From Clostridium tagluense (lineage in GTDB: Bacteria > Bacillota > Clostridia > Clostridiales > Clostridiaceae): a stretch of 64,000 nt of DNA. The stretch is taken from positions 143,631 through 207,630 of the forward strand of contig NZ_BHYK01000004.1 in the NCBI RefSeq assembly GCF_003865095.1. Direction: 5' to 3'. The first letter of the stretch is position 1. Every line of letters starts with the position of its first letter. Below the pieces are notes generated by a model. That model made no database searches and was not told the origin of the DNA. It saw nothing but the letters and a program-made list of their open reading frames with translations. Made by a program: the position numbers and the translations under genes. Positions 54,144 through 62,567 of the stretch are shown here, in pieces.

Positions 54144-54816
54144 CCCCTTTATATCCTACACCATGAACAGTTTGTATTAAATTTTCATAATTTTCTCCTA
54201 ACTTTTTCCTTATTCTTTGGACATGTGTATCAACTGTTCGTGTGCCACCAATATACTCCATATCCCATACTATATCCAAAAGCCGTCCCCTGGAATAGAC
54301 TACATTTGGATTTAATAGTAGCAAATATAATAAATCAAATTCCATTTGTGTAAAATCTATTTTTACGTTTTTTATAGTTACGGTTCTTTGTTTTTTATTA
54401 ATATTAAAATCTTTAATATTAATAAGATTATCATTGCTCTTCTCATCTGCAGTCTTTTTAAACCTTCTTGCTAGAGACTTTACCCTTGCAAGAACTTCTC
54501 TTAGATCAAAAGGTTTTGTTAAATAATCATCTGCTCCTAGTTCTAGTCCTACTATTTTATCTATAATATCATTTTTTGCTGTGAGCATAATAATACCAAT
54601 ATTTTCATTTTCTAGTTTTTTGCAAACATCATAACCATTTATTACAGGAAGCATTAAATCCAGAATTATTATATGTGGATTAAAGCTTTTTACTTTATCA
54701 AGGGCTTCTTGTCCATTATGAGCTTTTTCTATTGAATAACCCTCTCTTTTTAATGCACAAGTTAATACATCCAAAATACTTTCTTCATCATCTACTACTA
54801 GTATTTTCTCGTTCAA
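54115..54816 (-). CDS. OmpR/PhoB-family response regulator
   Basis: 233 residues: receiver domain with Asp9, Asp10 and acceptor Asp53 ('IIILDLMLPV'), then a winged-helix domain with 'RGRLLDIVWDMEYIGGTRTVDTH' trimmed. The start is TTG 54816 with GGGGGTG upstream. It leads the operon of regulator, kinase and propeller protein. It is divergent from a GNAT gene. Confidence 0.94.
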   Translation of the reverse strand: MNEKILVVDDEESILDVLTCALKREGYSIEKAHNGQEALDKVKSFNPHIIILDLMLPVINGYDVCKKLENENIGIIMLTAKNDIIDKIVGLELGADDYLTKPFDLREVLARVKSLARRFKKTADEKSNDNLINIKDFNINKKQRTVTIKNVKIDFTQMEFDLLYLLLLNPNVVYSRGRLLDIVWDMEYIGGTRTVDTHVQRIRKKLGENYENLIQTVHGVGYKGVEDLFENRN

Positions 54817-54915
54817 ATGTTACACCCCCACATTTTACAGTAGATAGTTAATTACTAAACTACCTATTTTAAATTTACCGACGAATTGTATTATATTTTT
54901 CTCTTTGATAAAAAC

Positions 54916-54945
54916 ATTATATCAAACATTGTAACTTTTATACAA
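54916..54945 (-). promoter_or_regulatory. Putative promoter of the second two-component operon
   Basis: Minus strand TTGTAT (54945-54940), an 18-base spacer and consensus TATAAT (54921-54916), about 100 bases before the response-regulator start. Confidence 0.55.
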
Positions 54946-55092
54946 ATACGAAAAAATCAAAATGTTGAAGTTTGCCTTTACTTGTGGCACTTTTTATATA
55001 GCGTTGTGTAAATTTATGGTTTATAATGTATATATAGGTTATTGTTTGATTGCCAATAAGACACATTCCTTTGCTAGGAGGAGGCATTTTAT

Positions 55093-55557
55093 ATGATTAC
55101 AATAAGTAAATCAACAAATAATGATGAAAAACAAAACATTACAAATTCTATATTAAGAGAGTTACCAGAGTGGTTTGGTATAGAAGAATCTATAGTTGAA
55201 TATGTAAATAAAGTAAAAGATACTGATTATTATGTTGCATATGATTCAAATATACCAATTGGATTTATAAGCATAAAATCAAATAATAGTTATACATCAG
55301 AAATATATGTTATAGGAGTAAAAAAAGAATATCATAATCGAGGTATTGGTAAAATGTTTTTACAAGCATCGCAGCAAGTGTTAATTAACCACAAAGTTAA
55401 GTACCTTATGGTAAAAACCTTAGGTGAATCTCATCCAGACAAACACTACAAAAGTACTAGAGCATTCTATAATAAAGCTGGATTTTATCCCTTGGAAGAG
55501 ATAAATGAAATATGGGGCGAAAAGAATCCATGTTTAATTATGATTAAGAGTTTATAG
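55093..55557 (+). CDS. GNAT-family N-acetyltransferase
   Basis: 154 residues: acetyl-CoA loop 'VKKEYHNRGIGKMFLQAS' (about 77-94), preceded by the strand 'EIYVIGV', and a C-terminal 'TRAFYNKAGFYPL' block. It acetylates an unknown amine. RBS is a strong AGGAGGAGG. First of several acetyltransferase genes in this part of the window. Confidence 0.9.
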   Translation: MITISKSTNNDEKQNITNSILRELPEWFGIEESIVEYVNKVKDTDYYVAYDSNIPIGFISIKSNNSYTSEIYVIGVKKEYHNRGIGKMFLQASQQVLINHKVKYLMVKTLGESHPDKHYKSTRAFYNKAGFYPLEEINEIWGEKNPCLIMIKSL

Positions 55558-55719
55558 GATAAGATTTATTATTTGAGTCGTTGCTTGAGTGCAAACCGTT
55601 ATGTGAAATTAAATTACATGGAAGTATTAAATATGAATTTGGAACAATTAAACGCCAATAAAAGCCTTAAGCATAGCTAGGCTAAAGGAGTTAAACATTA
55701 CTATTTTGGAGGTTTTGAA

Positions 55720-56586
55720 ATGAGTAATAATTCAATATTAGATGGTAATATAAAAATTATTGTTCAAAGAGTAGTAGCAGAAGGTTGTGGTGCAATTTTA
55801 CTTACCGGACCATCAAGTTGTGGTAAAGGTGAAATAGCTAAGGAACTAAGCAGTTTTTTATCAATACCAAAGGAAAGGCATCTCTCAATGGGTGATATTT
55901 TACGTAGGACTATAAAAAAAGCACGTGAAGATGAAATCTTTAGAAATAGACTCGCTACTGCATACAACATTAGTGATAGAATATCAGTATTTGATGAATC
56001 CGAAAATAGAGTAGAAAATATCTCCAAAGCTATAAACCATAAAAAAGAACTAATGTCCTTCTATGAGGGTAAAGAAACAATAAGTCAATTAGATTGGTTA
56101 GAATTTTGTGTCATAGGGGGCCTATTAGTTCCTGATGAATGGACGGTAAATATTATAAATGCTACATTTGAAAATTCAAAAGAGTTTCAGAAAGAAATAT
56201 TTATTTTAGATGGATATCCACGGACAATTAAAGCATCAGAAGAGCTATTAAACACTTTCATTAAGTTTAATATCCCAATTATAAAAGTAATACATTTATC
56301 CATATCCAAGGATGAAATGATTAAAAGGGCCTTAGGTAGAAGAAGATATGATGATAAAAAGGATAGTTTAGATAGAAGATACCAGTTTTATGTAGACAAT
56401 GTACAACCAAGCATTGATTATCTGAAAATACGTTTAGGTTCATCCAAAGTTACCTTGATTGATGCACATCAACCAGTTTATAACGAGCTAAATATCATAG
56501 ATATAGGGAAATCTATAAACCAAGTTACTCTAAATGTTTTACAATCATTAGGATTACCTAGTTATCTATTAGATATGAAGAACTAA
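55720..56586 (+). CDS. Adenylate kinase-like P-loop nucleotide kinase
   Basis: 288 residues. The P-loop reads GPSSCGKG (30-37) where adenylate kinase has GPPGAGKGT. Later come 'ILDGYPRT' (about 162-169), the AK substrate-binding motif, and 'ALGRRRYDDKKDSLDRR' in the LID position. The protein is longer than AK (about 215 residues), with an insertion of about 50 residues between the P-loop and 'DGYPRT'. A nucleoside monophosphate kinase role is likely, but the P-loop change and insertion suggest a different nucleotide or a small-molecule substrate. RBS TTTGGAGG. Unlinked to secY, so not the housekeeping copy. Confidence 0.8.
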   Translation: MSNNSILDGNIKIIVQRVVAEGCGAILLTGPSSCGKGEIAKELSSFLSIPKERHLSMGDILRRTIKKAREDEIFRNRLATAYNISDRISVFDESENRVENISKAINHKKELMSFYEGKETISQLDWLEFCVIGGLLVPDEWTVNIINATFENSKEFQKEIFILDGYPRTIKASEELLNTFIKFNIPIIKVIHLSISKDEMIKRALGRRRYDDKKDSLDRRYQFYVDNVQPSIDYLKIRLGSSKVTLIDAHQPVYNELNIIDIGKSINQVTLNVLQSLGLPSYLLDMKN

Positions 56587-56733
56587 AAACAGCGCCTTGG
56601 CTGAAAAATATCATTAATTCAATATAAAAAAATAATCTCTGCAATGGTAAAATTAAGTATTAGCAATATTACATTAAACCTACTTAAGGTGATTTAGATA
56701 CACTAAGTTTTGAAACTAAGGAGAGGAATGTAA

Positions 56734-57159
56734 GTGAAGAGGAAATCTGCTTTGATTGTAACATTTATAATTATAACATTTAGTTTTTCAGCCTATTTTT
56801 ATTTAAGTAATAGTTATAAAAAAATTGATATATTTACTGCTAAAGCCTTTAATAAAGAAACAAATACACCAATTATATCTATTACCGATAAATGGGCTTT
56901 GATAGAAATCTCAACTATTTTTAAAACATCTTTTAAATTGAGCGGGAACCTTAATGTGGTTGAGCCTAAATACGTTCTAGAATTAAATAAGCTTAACAAT
57001 CACACAGAAATCATGTATTTATGGATAGATAAATCCTTAACTGAAGGCATGTATATGTATAAAAGTAAAACTGAAACAGGCTATTCAATTTCAGAAAAGA
57101 ATACTCTAAAGTTGAAGAAATTACTGGCAAAAGAGCAAAACAATATAACTGAAAAATAA
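56734..57159 (+). CDS. Small exported or membrane-anchored protein, unknown
   Basis: 141 residues from GTG 56734 (AAGGAGAGG upstream). One hydrophobic segment (about 6-24) with a Lys/Arg start suggests a signal anchor. The remainder is a compact alpha/beta stretch with 'ITDKWALIEIS' and 'EPKYVLEL', and the C-terminus is Lys-rich. No domain recognised with confidence; it may belong with YhfM-like secreted proteins. Confidence 0.7.
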   Translation: MKRKSALIVTFIIITFSFSAYFYLSNSYKKIDIFTAKAFNKETNTPIISITDKWALIEISTIFKTSFKLSGNLNVVEPKYVLELNKLNNHTEIMYLWIDKSLTEGMYMYKSKTETGYSISEKNTLKLKKLLAKEQNNITEK

Positions 57160-57236
57160 CAGTATATTGATGAATATATTATATATAATGATTATTTTGT
57201 AAGAACGAATCTAACAAATTAAAAGGAGAAATTATT

Positions 57237-57818
57237 ATGTTAATGCATAAAGGAACCCAAATAATAAATACAGACAGACTTTTACTGCGAAAATATGAGT
57301 CTGATGACGCAGCTGATATGTTTGAAAATTGGGCAAATGATTGTGAGGTTACAAAGTTTTTATCTTGGAAGCCGCATAATAATGTACAAGATACTAAAGA
57401 AATTATAGATCAGGTGGTCGAAAGGTATGAGAATAATATCTATAATTGGGCTATTGAATTAAAAGAAATCGATGAAGTTATTGGCGGTATTTCTATAGTT
57501 AAATTAGATGAAGCATCATATTCTTGTGAAATAGGATATTGTATGTCACGAAAATATTGGGGCATGGGAATAATGAGTGAAGCTTTAAAAGCAGTAATTG
57601 ACTATTTGTTTTCTGAAATTGGATTTAATCGAATAGCAGCAATGCATGACACAAATAATATTGCTTCTGGAAAGGTAATGATTAAAAGTGGAATGAAGCA
57701 CGAAGGAATCTTAAGACAAGCTAGGCTGCGCGATAACAAATATTTTTATGATTTGGCTTTATATTCAATATTAAAAGATGAGTGGATAAGGCTGTTAGCT
57801 AAAAATCATGTTTTATAA
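57237..57818 (+). CDS. GNAT-family acetyltransferase, RimJ/RimL type
   Basis: 193 residues: 'IINTDRLLLRKYESDDAADMF' at the N-terminus, 'IGYCMSRKYWGMGIMSEALKA' carrying the acetyl-CoA loop (about 103-120), and 'SGKVMIKSGMKHEG'. Close to ribosomal-protein or aminoglycoside-type acetyltransferases; substrate unknown. RBS AAAAGGAG. It precedes an AraC regulator by about 160 bases. Confidence 0.92.
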   Translation: MLMHKGTQIINTDRLLLRKYESDDAADMFENWANDCEVTKFLSWKPHNNVQDTKEIIDQVVERYENNIYNWAIELKEIDEVIGGISIVKLDEASYSCEIGYCMSRKYWGMGIMSEALKAVIDYLFSEIGFNRIAAMHDTNNIASGKVMIKSGMKHEGILRQARLRDNKYFYDLALYSILKDEWIRLLAKNHVL

Positions 57819-57975
57819 AGAGCTTTGCCCGCTAAAAAATATTTGGGTATATGTGGAGCTTTTATTAATTAACAATGTTATTTATATTCTGTATCTACCC
57901 TACATATTTGTACCTAAAATGCAGGGTAGTTTAACATTACCTTTGTTACAATTGAATACGAAAGGAGGATGCAAA

Positions 57976-58869
57976 ATGGAGTGGATTGAGAGAATGACAG
58001 CAACAGTGGATTATATTGAAAATCATTTAACTTATGACATGATGTATGATGAAGTAGCAAAAATTGCTTGCTGCTCAATGCATCAATTCGGACGTGTTTT
58101 TTCCTACGTTGTAGGCATATCTCTATCTGAGTATGTTCGTCGTAGGCGATTAACCCTTTCAGCATTAGATTTACAAAGTAGCACTGCAAAAGTAATTGAT
58201 GTTGCTCTGAAGTATGGCTATAATTCACCTGATGCATTTACTCGTGCTTTTTTCGGAATGCATGGTGTAACGCCTAAGGTAGCGCGCACTTTGGGAGTAA
58301 AACTTAAAGCCTATCCACGCATCACTTTTCATATTTCAATTAAAGGAGATGTAGAGATGGAATATCGTATTGAAGAAAAACAAGACATAAATATAGTTGG
58401 AATGGTTAAGCATATCAAGAGGCAATCAGCAAACACTATGGAAAATGACTGGAAAGAGGCTTTGGGCGAGGTTTGGAGTACATGGAAAGAGTTTTTAGAG
58501 GGCGGCACAGATGAGAAAATTGGAGCTGTTCATAATCTTTATCGCGCACCTATGTGGCAAATGGGTTTCACAAAAACACTGGAGAATGGAGAAACTTTAC
58601 TTGCAATAGGTGCAGAGGCGGATACAAATGTTTTAACCGATTTGCAGACCTATACTATTCCAGCGAATAAATGGGCAGTATTCACTGTAACAGGTAGCTT
58701 TAGCGGTAAGTCTCACCCAATTGATGCAATGTGGACAAGAATAACAACTGAGTGGTTTCCAATATGTGGCTATAAACGGGCAGCTGATTATGAAATTGAG
58801 GTTTACCCTCCAGGAGACACAAGTTCTGATGATTATACTTGTGAAATATGGATTCCTATTACTAAATAA
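57976..58869 (+). CDS. AraC-family regulator with C-terminal GyrI-like effector domain
   Basis: 297 residues from ATG 57976, placed by AAAGGAGGAT directly upstream; a long open frame extends further 5' without a ribosome site. An AraC DNA-binding domain with two HTHs is at residues 5-105 ('VAKIACCSMHQFGRVF' and 'IDVALKYGYNSPDAFTRAF'). From about residue 128 a GyrI/SOUL-like small-molecule-binding domain follows ('YRIEEKQDINIVGM' to the end). Such fusions sense cationic or toxic compounds, as in Rob and BmrR relatives. A hairpin terminates it. Confidence 0.92.
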   Translation: MEWIERMTATVDYIENHLTYDMMYDEVAKIACCSMHQFGRVFSYVVGISLSEYVRRRRLTLSALDLQSSTAKVIDVALKYGYNSPDAFTRAFFGMHGVTPKVARTLGVKLKAYPRITFHISIKGDVEMEYRIEEKQDINIVGMVKHIKRQSANTMENDWKEALGEVWSTWKEFLEGGTDEKIGAVHNLYRAPMWQMGFTKTLENGETLLAIGAEADTNVLTDLQTYTIPANKWAVFTVTGSFSGKSHPIDAMWTRITTEWFPICGYKRAADYEIEVYPPGDTSSDDYTCEIWIPITK

Positions 58870-58925
58870 TAATATCCTTTAGCTTTTAAACTTAATTTTT
58901 TCTATAAAAAATAAATAACTCCTTA

Positions 58926-58963
58926 AAATACCGCATTATTCTAGAATGAATTTTGTGGTATTT
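58926..58963 (+). terminator. Terminator of the AraC gene
   Basis: AAATACC (58926-58932) pairs with GGTATTT (58957-58963), enclosing a palindrome ATTCTAGAAT; T-rich sequence follows. Confidence 0.6.
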
Positions 58964-58989
58964 CTTAATTTTTTATAAATGGTATGAAG

Positions 58990-59080
58990 TAAAATCATAA
59001 CTAATTACGAAGAAACAATAGAATATTGGATCAACGTCTTTGGATTTACCCCCGGAAGAATGATATGTCTTTTCTAGTGA
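58990..59080 (+). pseudogene. Possible remnant of a methyltransferase-like gene
   Basis: About 25 codons in frame, ending at a TAG, read 'TNYEETIEYWINVFGFTPG'. The opening resembles the N-terminus of Firmicute class I methyltransferases ('..YEET.EYW..VF'). No start codon or ribosome site, and the frame closes at once. Weak evidence: it may be chance or a decayed gene. Confidence 0.25.
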
Positions 59081-59108
59081 AAGAGTGAAATAAAAGAATC
59101 TATTGTGC

Positions 59109-59573
59109 TTAAAATAAATCTTTTTGATCTAAATTATTTTTGAATTTATTTATATCCAGTATAAACCTACCATATACTTCTCTATTTTCCCTATAAAAAT
59201 CAATCAAAGTATCTGTTGTTGGTATGTCATAACCATATGCAATATCATTTCTTAACTTTACAGACATCTTAAATTTCTCTATAAATTCTTTTGATAGAAA
59301 ATTATTATCTATGCATACTTCTAAGCATTGTCTAAAATATAACTTGCTAACATCTACGCTTAAGGTTCTTAATACAATCGTAACGTAGTCTTCAACTAAT
59401 GATTGGAAACTATTAAATAAACTTCTAAATGATAATTCCATAGATCTTCTAATTATTTCATTATCATCATACTTATTAGAAATAATCTCTTTATAAAACA
59501 AATCTAATTCATAAACACACTTTTCAGCTTTACTAATTGTTGTGCTAAGCCTAGTTAAATTTATTTTTTTCAT
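59109..59573 (-). CDS. HepT-like HEPN protein with altered active site
   Basis: 154 residues, all-helical, second gene of a pair with a MNT nucleotidyltransferase 15 bases upstream. This is the MntA-HepT toxin-antitoxin order. HepT toxins carry R-N-x3-H-x-Y near the C-terminus; here the block is R108-N-D-I-A-Y113-G-Y115, so the catalytic His is Tyr while Arg, Asn and the distal Tyr remain. It may therefore be an inactive RNase, or the family assignment may be loose. RBS AAAGGGCAG is modest. Confidence 0.7.
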   Translation of the reverse strand: MKKINLTRLSTTISKAEKCVYELDLFYKEIISNKYDDNEIIRRSMELSFRSLFNSFQSLVEDYVTIVLRTLSVDVSKLYFRQCLEVCIDNNFLSKEFIEKFKMSVKLRNDIAYGYDIPTTDTLIDFYRENREVYGRFILDINKFKNNLDQKDLF

Positions 59574-59588
59574 ACTTATCTGCCCTTT

Positions 59589-59996
59589 CTAATTAGCTGT
59601 CATAAGCTTTTTCCAGAATGGAAGTTCTGTCTTTATCCAATGGTTTAATACATTTAGATATTTTTCTTCTAAGATATCATCTTTACTAAATAATTGTCTA
59701 TTTTCCATAATTACTTGTACTTGTATATACTCTGGTAATGATCTTATATTATTTAAGTCAATTGGAATTCCAATTATATCTTCTAGTTCTGAATTAATTA
59801 TAAGACACTCTGAATATGTGATATCCTTATTTGTAAGTATTGCAATATCAATATCACTTTTGTTTGTAAAATCTTCTGTACCAAAGGATCCAAAAATATA
59901 TGTGCTTGCAATATTGTCCTTATTATACATATACTCTTTTATTTTGTGAATAACTTCTTCATTATCAAATTGCAATGAATATTCTTCCTTGAACAT
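59589..59996 (-). CDS. MNT-family nucleotidyltransferase (MntA-like antitoxin)
   Basis: 135 residues with the minimal nucleotidyltransferase core: G36-S37, ten residues, then D48-I-D50 ('GSFGTEDFTNKSDIDIAIL'), and the third acidic position probably in 'IPIDLNNI'. MntA proteins silence HepT toxins by transferring AMP to the conserved Tyr of the toxin. The active-site motif is intact, and the partner retains the Tyr (Tyr115). The AGGTGATAAA before ATG 59996 is the ribosome site. First gene of the pair. Confidence 0.85.
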   Translation of the reverse strand: MFKEEYSLQFDNEEVIHKIKEYMYNKDNIASTYIFGSFGTEDFTNKSDIDIAILTNKDITYSECLIINSELEDIIGIPIDLNNIRSLPEYIQVQVIMENRQLFSKDDILEEKYLNVLNHWIKTELPFWKKLMTAN

Positions 59997-60254
59997 TTTA
60001 TCACCTCATATATTAAGCAATATATTAATAATATAGCTCCTACCTCTTTATTTTTATTATACCCCCAATTAAGGCAACTAAACAATGTTATTTGTGAGTT
60101 TAAATTTACTTGCACCTTATACTCCCTAAAATGTATTTTAAAATTCTTTCTCTTTATATGTATTTACTGAATTTATCAATTATAGCTAACCTATTAAACG
60201 TCTCGCTAAGTTATAAGAGCTAAAAATAAATGATTAAATAAGGAGACTTTAAAT

Positions 60255-60494
60255 ATGGATATTTCATTTAAAACTGATGAGGGAAGATTTAATTATAGAG
60301 TAGCAGGTATTATAATTCACGATAATAAATTATTGATTATGGAAGATGAGCATTCACCCTACTATTATATTCCTGGTGGCCAAGTTGCCATGAATGAATT
60401 AAGTGAAGATGCAATTATTAAAGAAATAAGAGAAGAATTAAATGCTGCAATTAAAGTTAATCGCATGCTGTGGGAGTTTCAGCACAAGCAATAG
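60255..60494 (+). pseudogene. Truncated NUDIX hydrolase
   Basis: A 79-codon frame with good ribosome site (AAGGAG). It begins as a Nudix protein and contains the box 'GGQVAMNELSEDAIIKE' followed by 'IREELNA', with Lys for Arg and Asn for Gly. It stops at residue 79, about half the usual 140-160 residues, directly after the Nudix helix. A different frame just beyond (60475-60520) reads 'VGVSAQAIEHLLEMKS' before a stop, which looks like the tail of another protein. Probably a deletion fused the start of a Nudix gene to the end of an unrelated one. Confidence 0.65.
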
Positions 60495-60560
60495 AACATC
60501 TATTAGAAATGAAAAGTTAATTTGCAGTAAAGGGGTAGTATGAAGCATACTATCCAAATA

Positions 60561-60974
60561 TTATGTAGTAAAATGTACTATTGTATAATCATTAACTTTA
60601 CCTTTATTATCAAACATAATATAAAGCCCACTAACCTCTTCTGGCATTAGCCCTTTTTTAGTAAAGTAGAATATATTATTATGGTCAGATGGGTTAATTG
60701 GGTTTTTATTAAGGCTTTCTAGAATCATGCCGCCCTCAAACTTTTCCTCTGGTTTACCTAACAATTGTATTACTTTCTCTTTTGTCATTTTCTCCAAATC
60801 ATATTTTTTCAACATATTCTCTACTATTAAATATCTTTTACCTGGCTCTCTAATCCACTTCTCCTGTGTAAATAAACTCTTATCTTTAAACTGTTTTAAT
60901 TTAACAATACCAATAGCTCCTACAATTCCAATTAACAAAAATATTAGTATAAAAGTTAATCTTTTCTTCCACAT
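60561..60974 (-). CDS. Small membrane-anchored protein with BamE/SmpA-like fold
   Basis: 137 residues: one N-terminal membrane helix (about 6-25) with Lys/Arg before it, then an extracellular domain containing 'MTKEKVIQLLGKPEEKF', the helix-turn pattern of SmpA/OmlA (BamE)-like and related small domains, and a beta-rich end 'YIMFDNKGKVNDYTIVHF'. In Gram-positives these are exported proteins of unknown role. RBS AAGGAGG. Fold assignment by pattern only. Confidence 0.7.
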   Translation of the reverse strand: MWKKRLTFILIFLLIGIVGAIGIVKLKQFKDKSLFTQEKWIREPGKRYLIVENMLKKYDLEKMTKEKVIQLLGKPEEKFEGGMILESLNKNPINPSDHNNIFYFTKKGLMPEEVSGLYIMFDNKGKVNDYTIVHFTT

Positions 60975-61278
60975 TTTAATTCCTCCTTATATCATAATTT
61001 ACAATTATATACTAAATTATAGTTTGTTTATATATTATATATAACATAATTTCAAGTACCAATATTTCACTTATATGCACCTTATAAATGTATATTTTTA
61101 CTTATTATAACATGGTATGATAAATTTATGTACGCTATAACTGTTTATGTCTAATATATCCCTTAGAAAGTTATATATATGCCAAGGTATAAGTATACCC
61201 TTTTTAAAGAATAACTGTTAATATAAAGTTTGTTATGCTAAAATATAGTAAATAATTTTTATTTAAAGGGGATAAAGA
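60975..61278. other. AT-rich gap between divergent genes
   Basis: 304 bases. On the minus strand TTGAAA, 17 bases, TATAAA (around 61030-61057) could be the promoter of the BamE-like gene. Near 61183-61205 a small GGTATA/TATACC hairpin with a T run ends before the acetyltransferase gene. Nothing else seen. Confidence 0.35.
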
Positions 61279-62277
61279 ATGATAATACGTGAATTGACAC
61301 ATGAAGAATTACTAATGGCTGTAGAACTGAACCATCAATGCTGGAATGATGACTTTGCTGGCATTATTCCTTATGATTCGATGGATGTAGCAGAGGAGAT
61401 TTCCTTTGTCTCCAATTGGTTAAATGATAAGGAATGTGATGATATTAGACGCATTTATGGAGCCTTTGAAGGCGATTCCTTTTTAGGATATGTAGGCGGA
61501 AGTCTTGCCGAGAAAGAAGATGCCAAGCATGGCGTAGAACTAAATTATTTGTTTATAAAAAAAGAATATCGTAAAAAAGCACTTGGTTTAAAACTCATTT
61601 CAACCATCCTAGTTGAGTTTAAAGAGTACAATGTGGATCAGTTAATCATTTATAACTGGCATGACAGCGAGTCAAATAAATTCTACCGATATCTTGGAGG
61701 AGAAATACTTAAGCAAGTTATACAAACTCCAAAGGGTAAAGAGGTACTGGTTGATGTATTTATATGGGATATTGATATCCTTATGAAGTTGATAAATCAT
61801 AAGTTATATACACGTAGTTTTGAGAAAGGTGGCTTTGCTTTTAATGAATCATTACCGGGCGGTATCTGCATGACCAGCAGCTATACTGAGGAAGATGCGA
61901 ATATAGTTTGCAAAGGGCTTCTTCAACATAATGTTAGAAAAACATACGGTTTGCTAAAAAAGCCAGATGTTAATATAAATTTATTTTTGAAGGAAAACGG
62001 TAAACCTATTGGTGCTATCTTATGTGACACCTTTAATCTAAGCATGTATATTGATGTTATGTGGATAGACGAGGCATATAGGGGAAAGGGATTTGGCACA
62101 GCACTTATATTCCAAGCTGAAAAAATAGCAAAAGATAATGGGTGTATCTTTTCTCATACCTGTACATTTAGCTATCAGTCCCCTGAGTTTTATAAAGCAT
62201 GTGATTATAAGGTTTTTGCAAAACTGGATGATTATCCAAATGGTATAGTACAGTATTTTTTAAAGAAAAAGCTATAA
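61279..62277 (+). CDS. Tandem GNAT-domain acetyltransferase
   Basis: 332 residues made of two GNAT folds. The first (about 1-160) has 'LNYLFIKKEYRKKALGLKLI' with a modified acetyl-CoA loop. The second (about 185-332) has 'IDVMWIDEAYRGKGFGTALI' with the canonical R-G-K-G-F-G-T loop. The C-terminal copy is therefore likely catalytic and the N-terminal one possibly regulatory. Substrate unknown. RBS AAAGGGGATAAAG. Confidence 0.88.
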   Translation: MIIRELTHEELLMAVELNHQCWNDDFAGIIPYDSMDVAEEISFVSNWLNDKECDDIRRIYGAFEGDSFLGYVGGSLAEKEDAKHGVELNYLFIKKEYRKKALGLKLISTILVEFKEYNVDQLIIYNWHDSESNKFYRYLGGEILKQVIQTPKGKEVLVDVFIWDIDILMKLINHKLYTRSFEKGGFAFNESLPGGICMTSSYTEEDANIVCKGLLQHNVRKTYGLLKKPDVNINLFLKENGKPIGAILCDTFNLSMYIDVMWIDEAYRGKGFGTALIFQAEKIAKDNGCIFSHTCTFSYQSPEFYKACDYKVFAKLDDYPNGIVQYFLKKKL

Positions 62278-62400
62278 ATCACATTCCTGCTAAATAATTA
62301 TGAATAAAGAATAACTATAATTATTGTTTACCTTTATTTCCAATAGTATTATTTGTAAAATGGCAAAGTAAAACAATTATATATTAGTGAGGTAATAATA

Positions 62401-62559
62401 ATGATTTATGAATGTAAAGTAAGTTTATATACTAATAATTTTTGGAGAAAGTATTTTAATCCTATGTTATTATCCATGCGAAGAAGTATTAATAAGAATA
62501 TCAATGACAAATGATATGAAAGTGACAACTACTTTTATTTAGATATGATGGTAGAATGA
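62401..62559 (+). pseudogene. Small reading frame interrupted by an in-frame TGA
   Basis: ATG 62401 has a fair ribosome site (GAGGTAAT). It opens 37 codons ('MIYECKVSLYTNNFWRKYFN...') to TGA 62512, and the same frame stays open for 14 further codons ('YESDNYFYLDMMVE') to a second TGA at 62557, just before the MNIO gene. This suggests a small protein interrupted by a nonsense change, or a short real peptide of 37 residues. No selenocysteine insertion element was recognised. Confidence 0.4.
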
Positions 62560-62567
62560 TGTGAAAT

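Noticed and set aside
62512-62514. Selenocysteine readthrough at the TGA
   Set aside because: No hairpin with the features of a selenocysteine insertion element was seen after it and no selenoprotein motif surrounds it.
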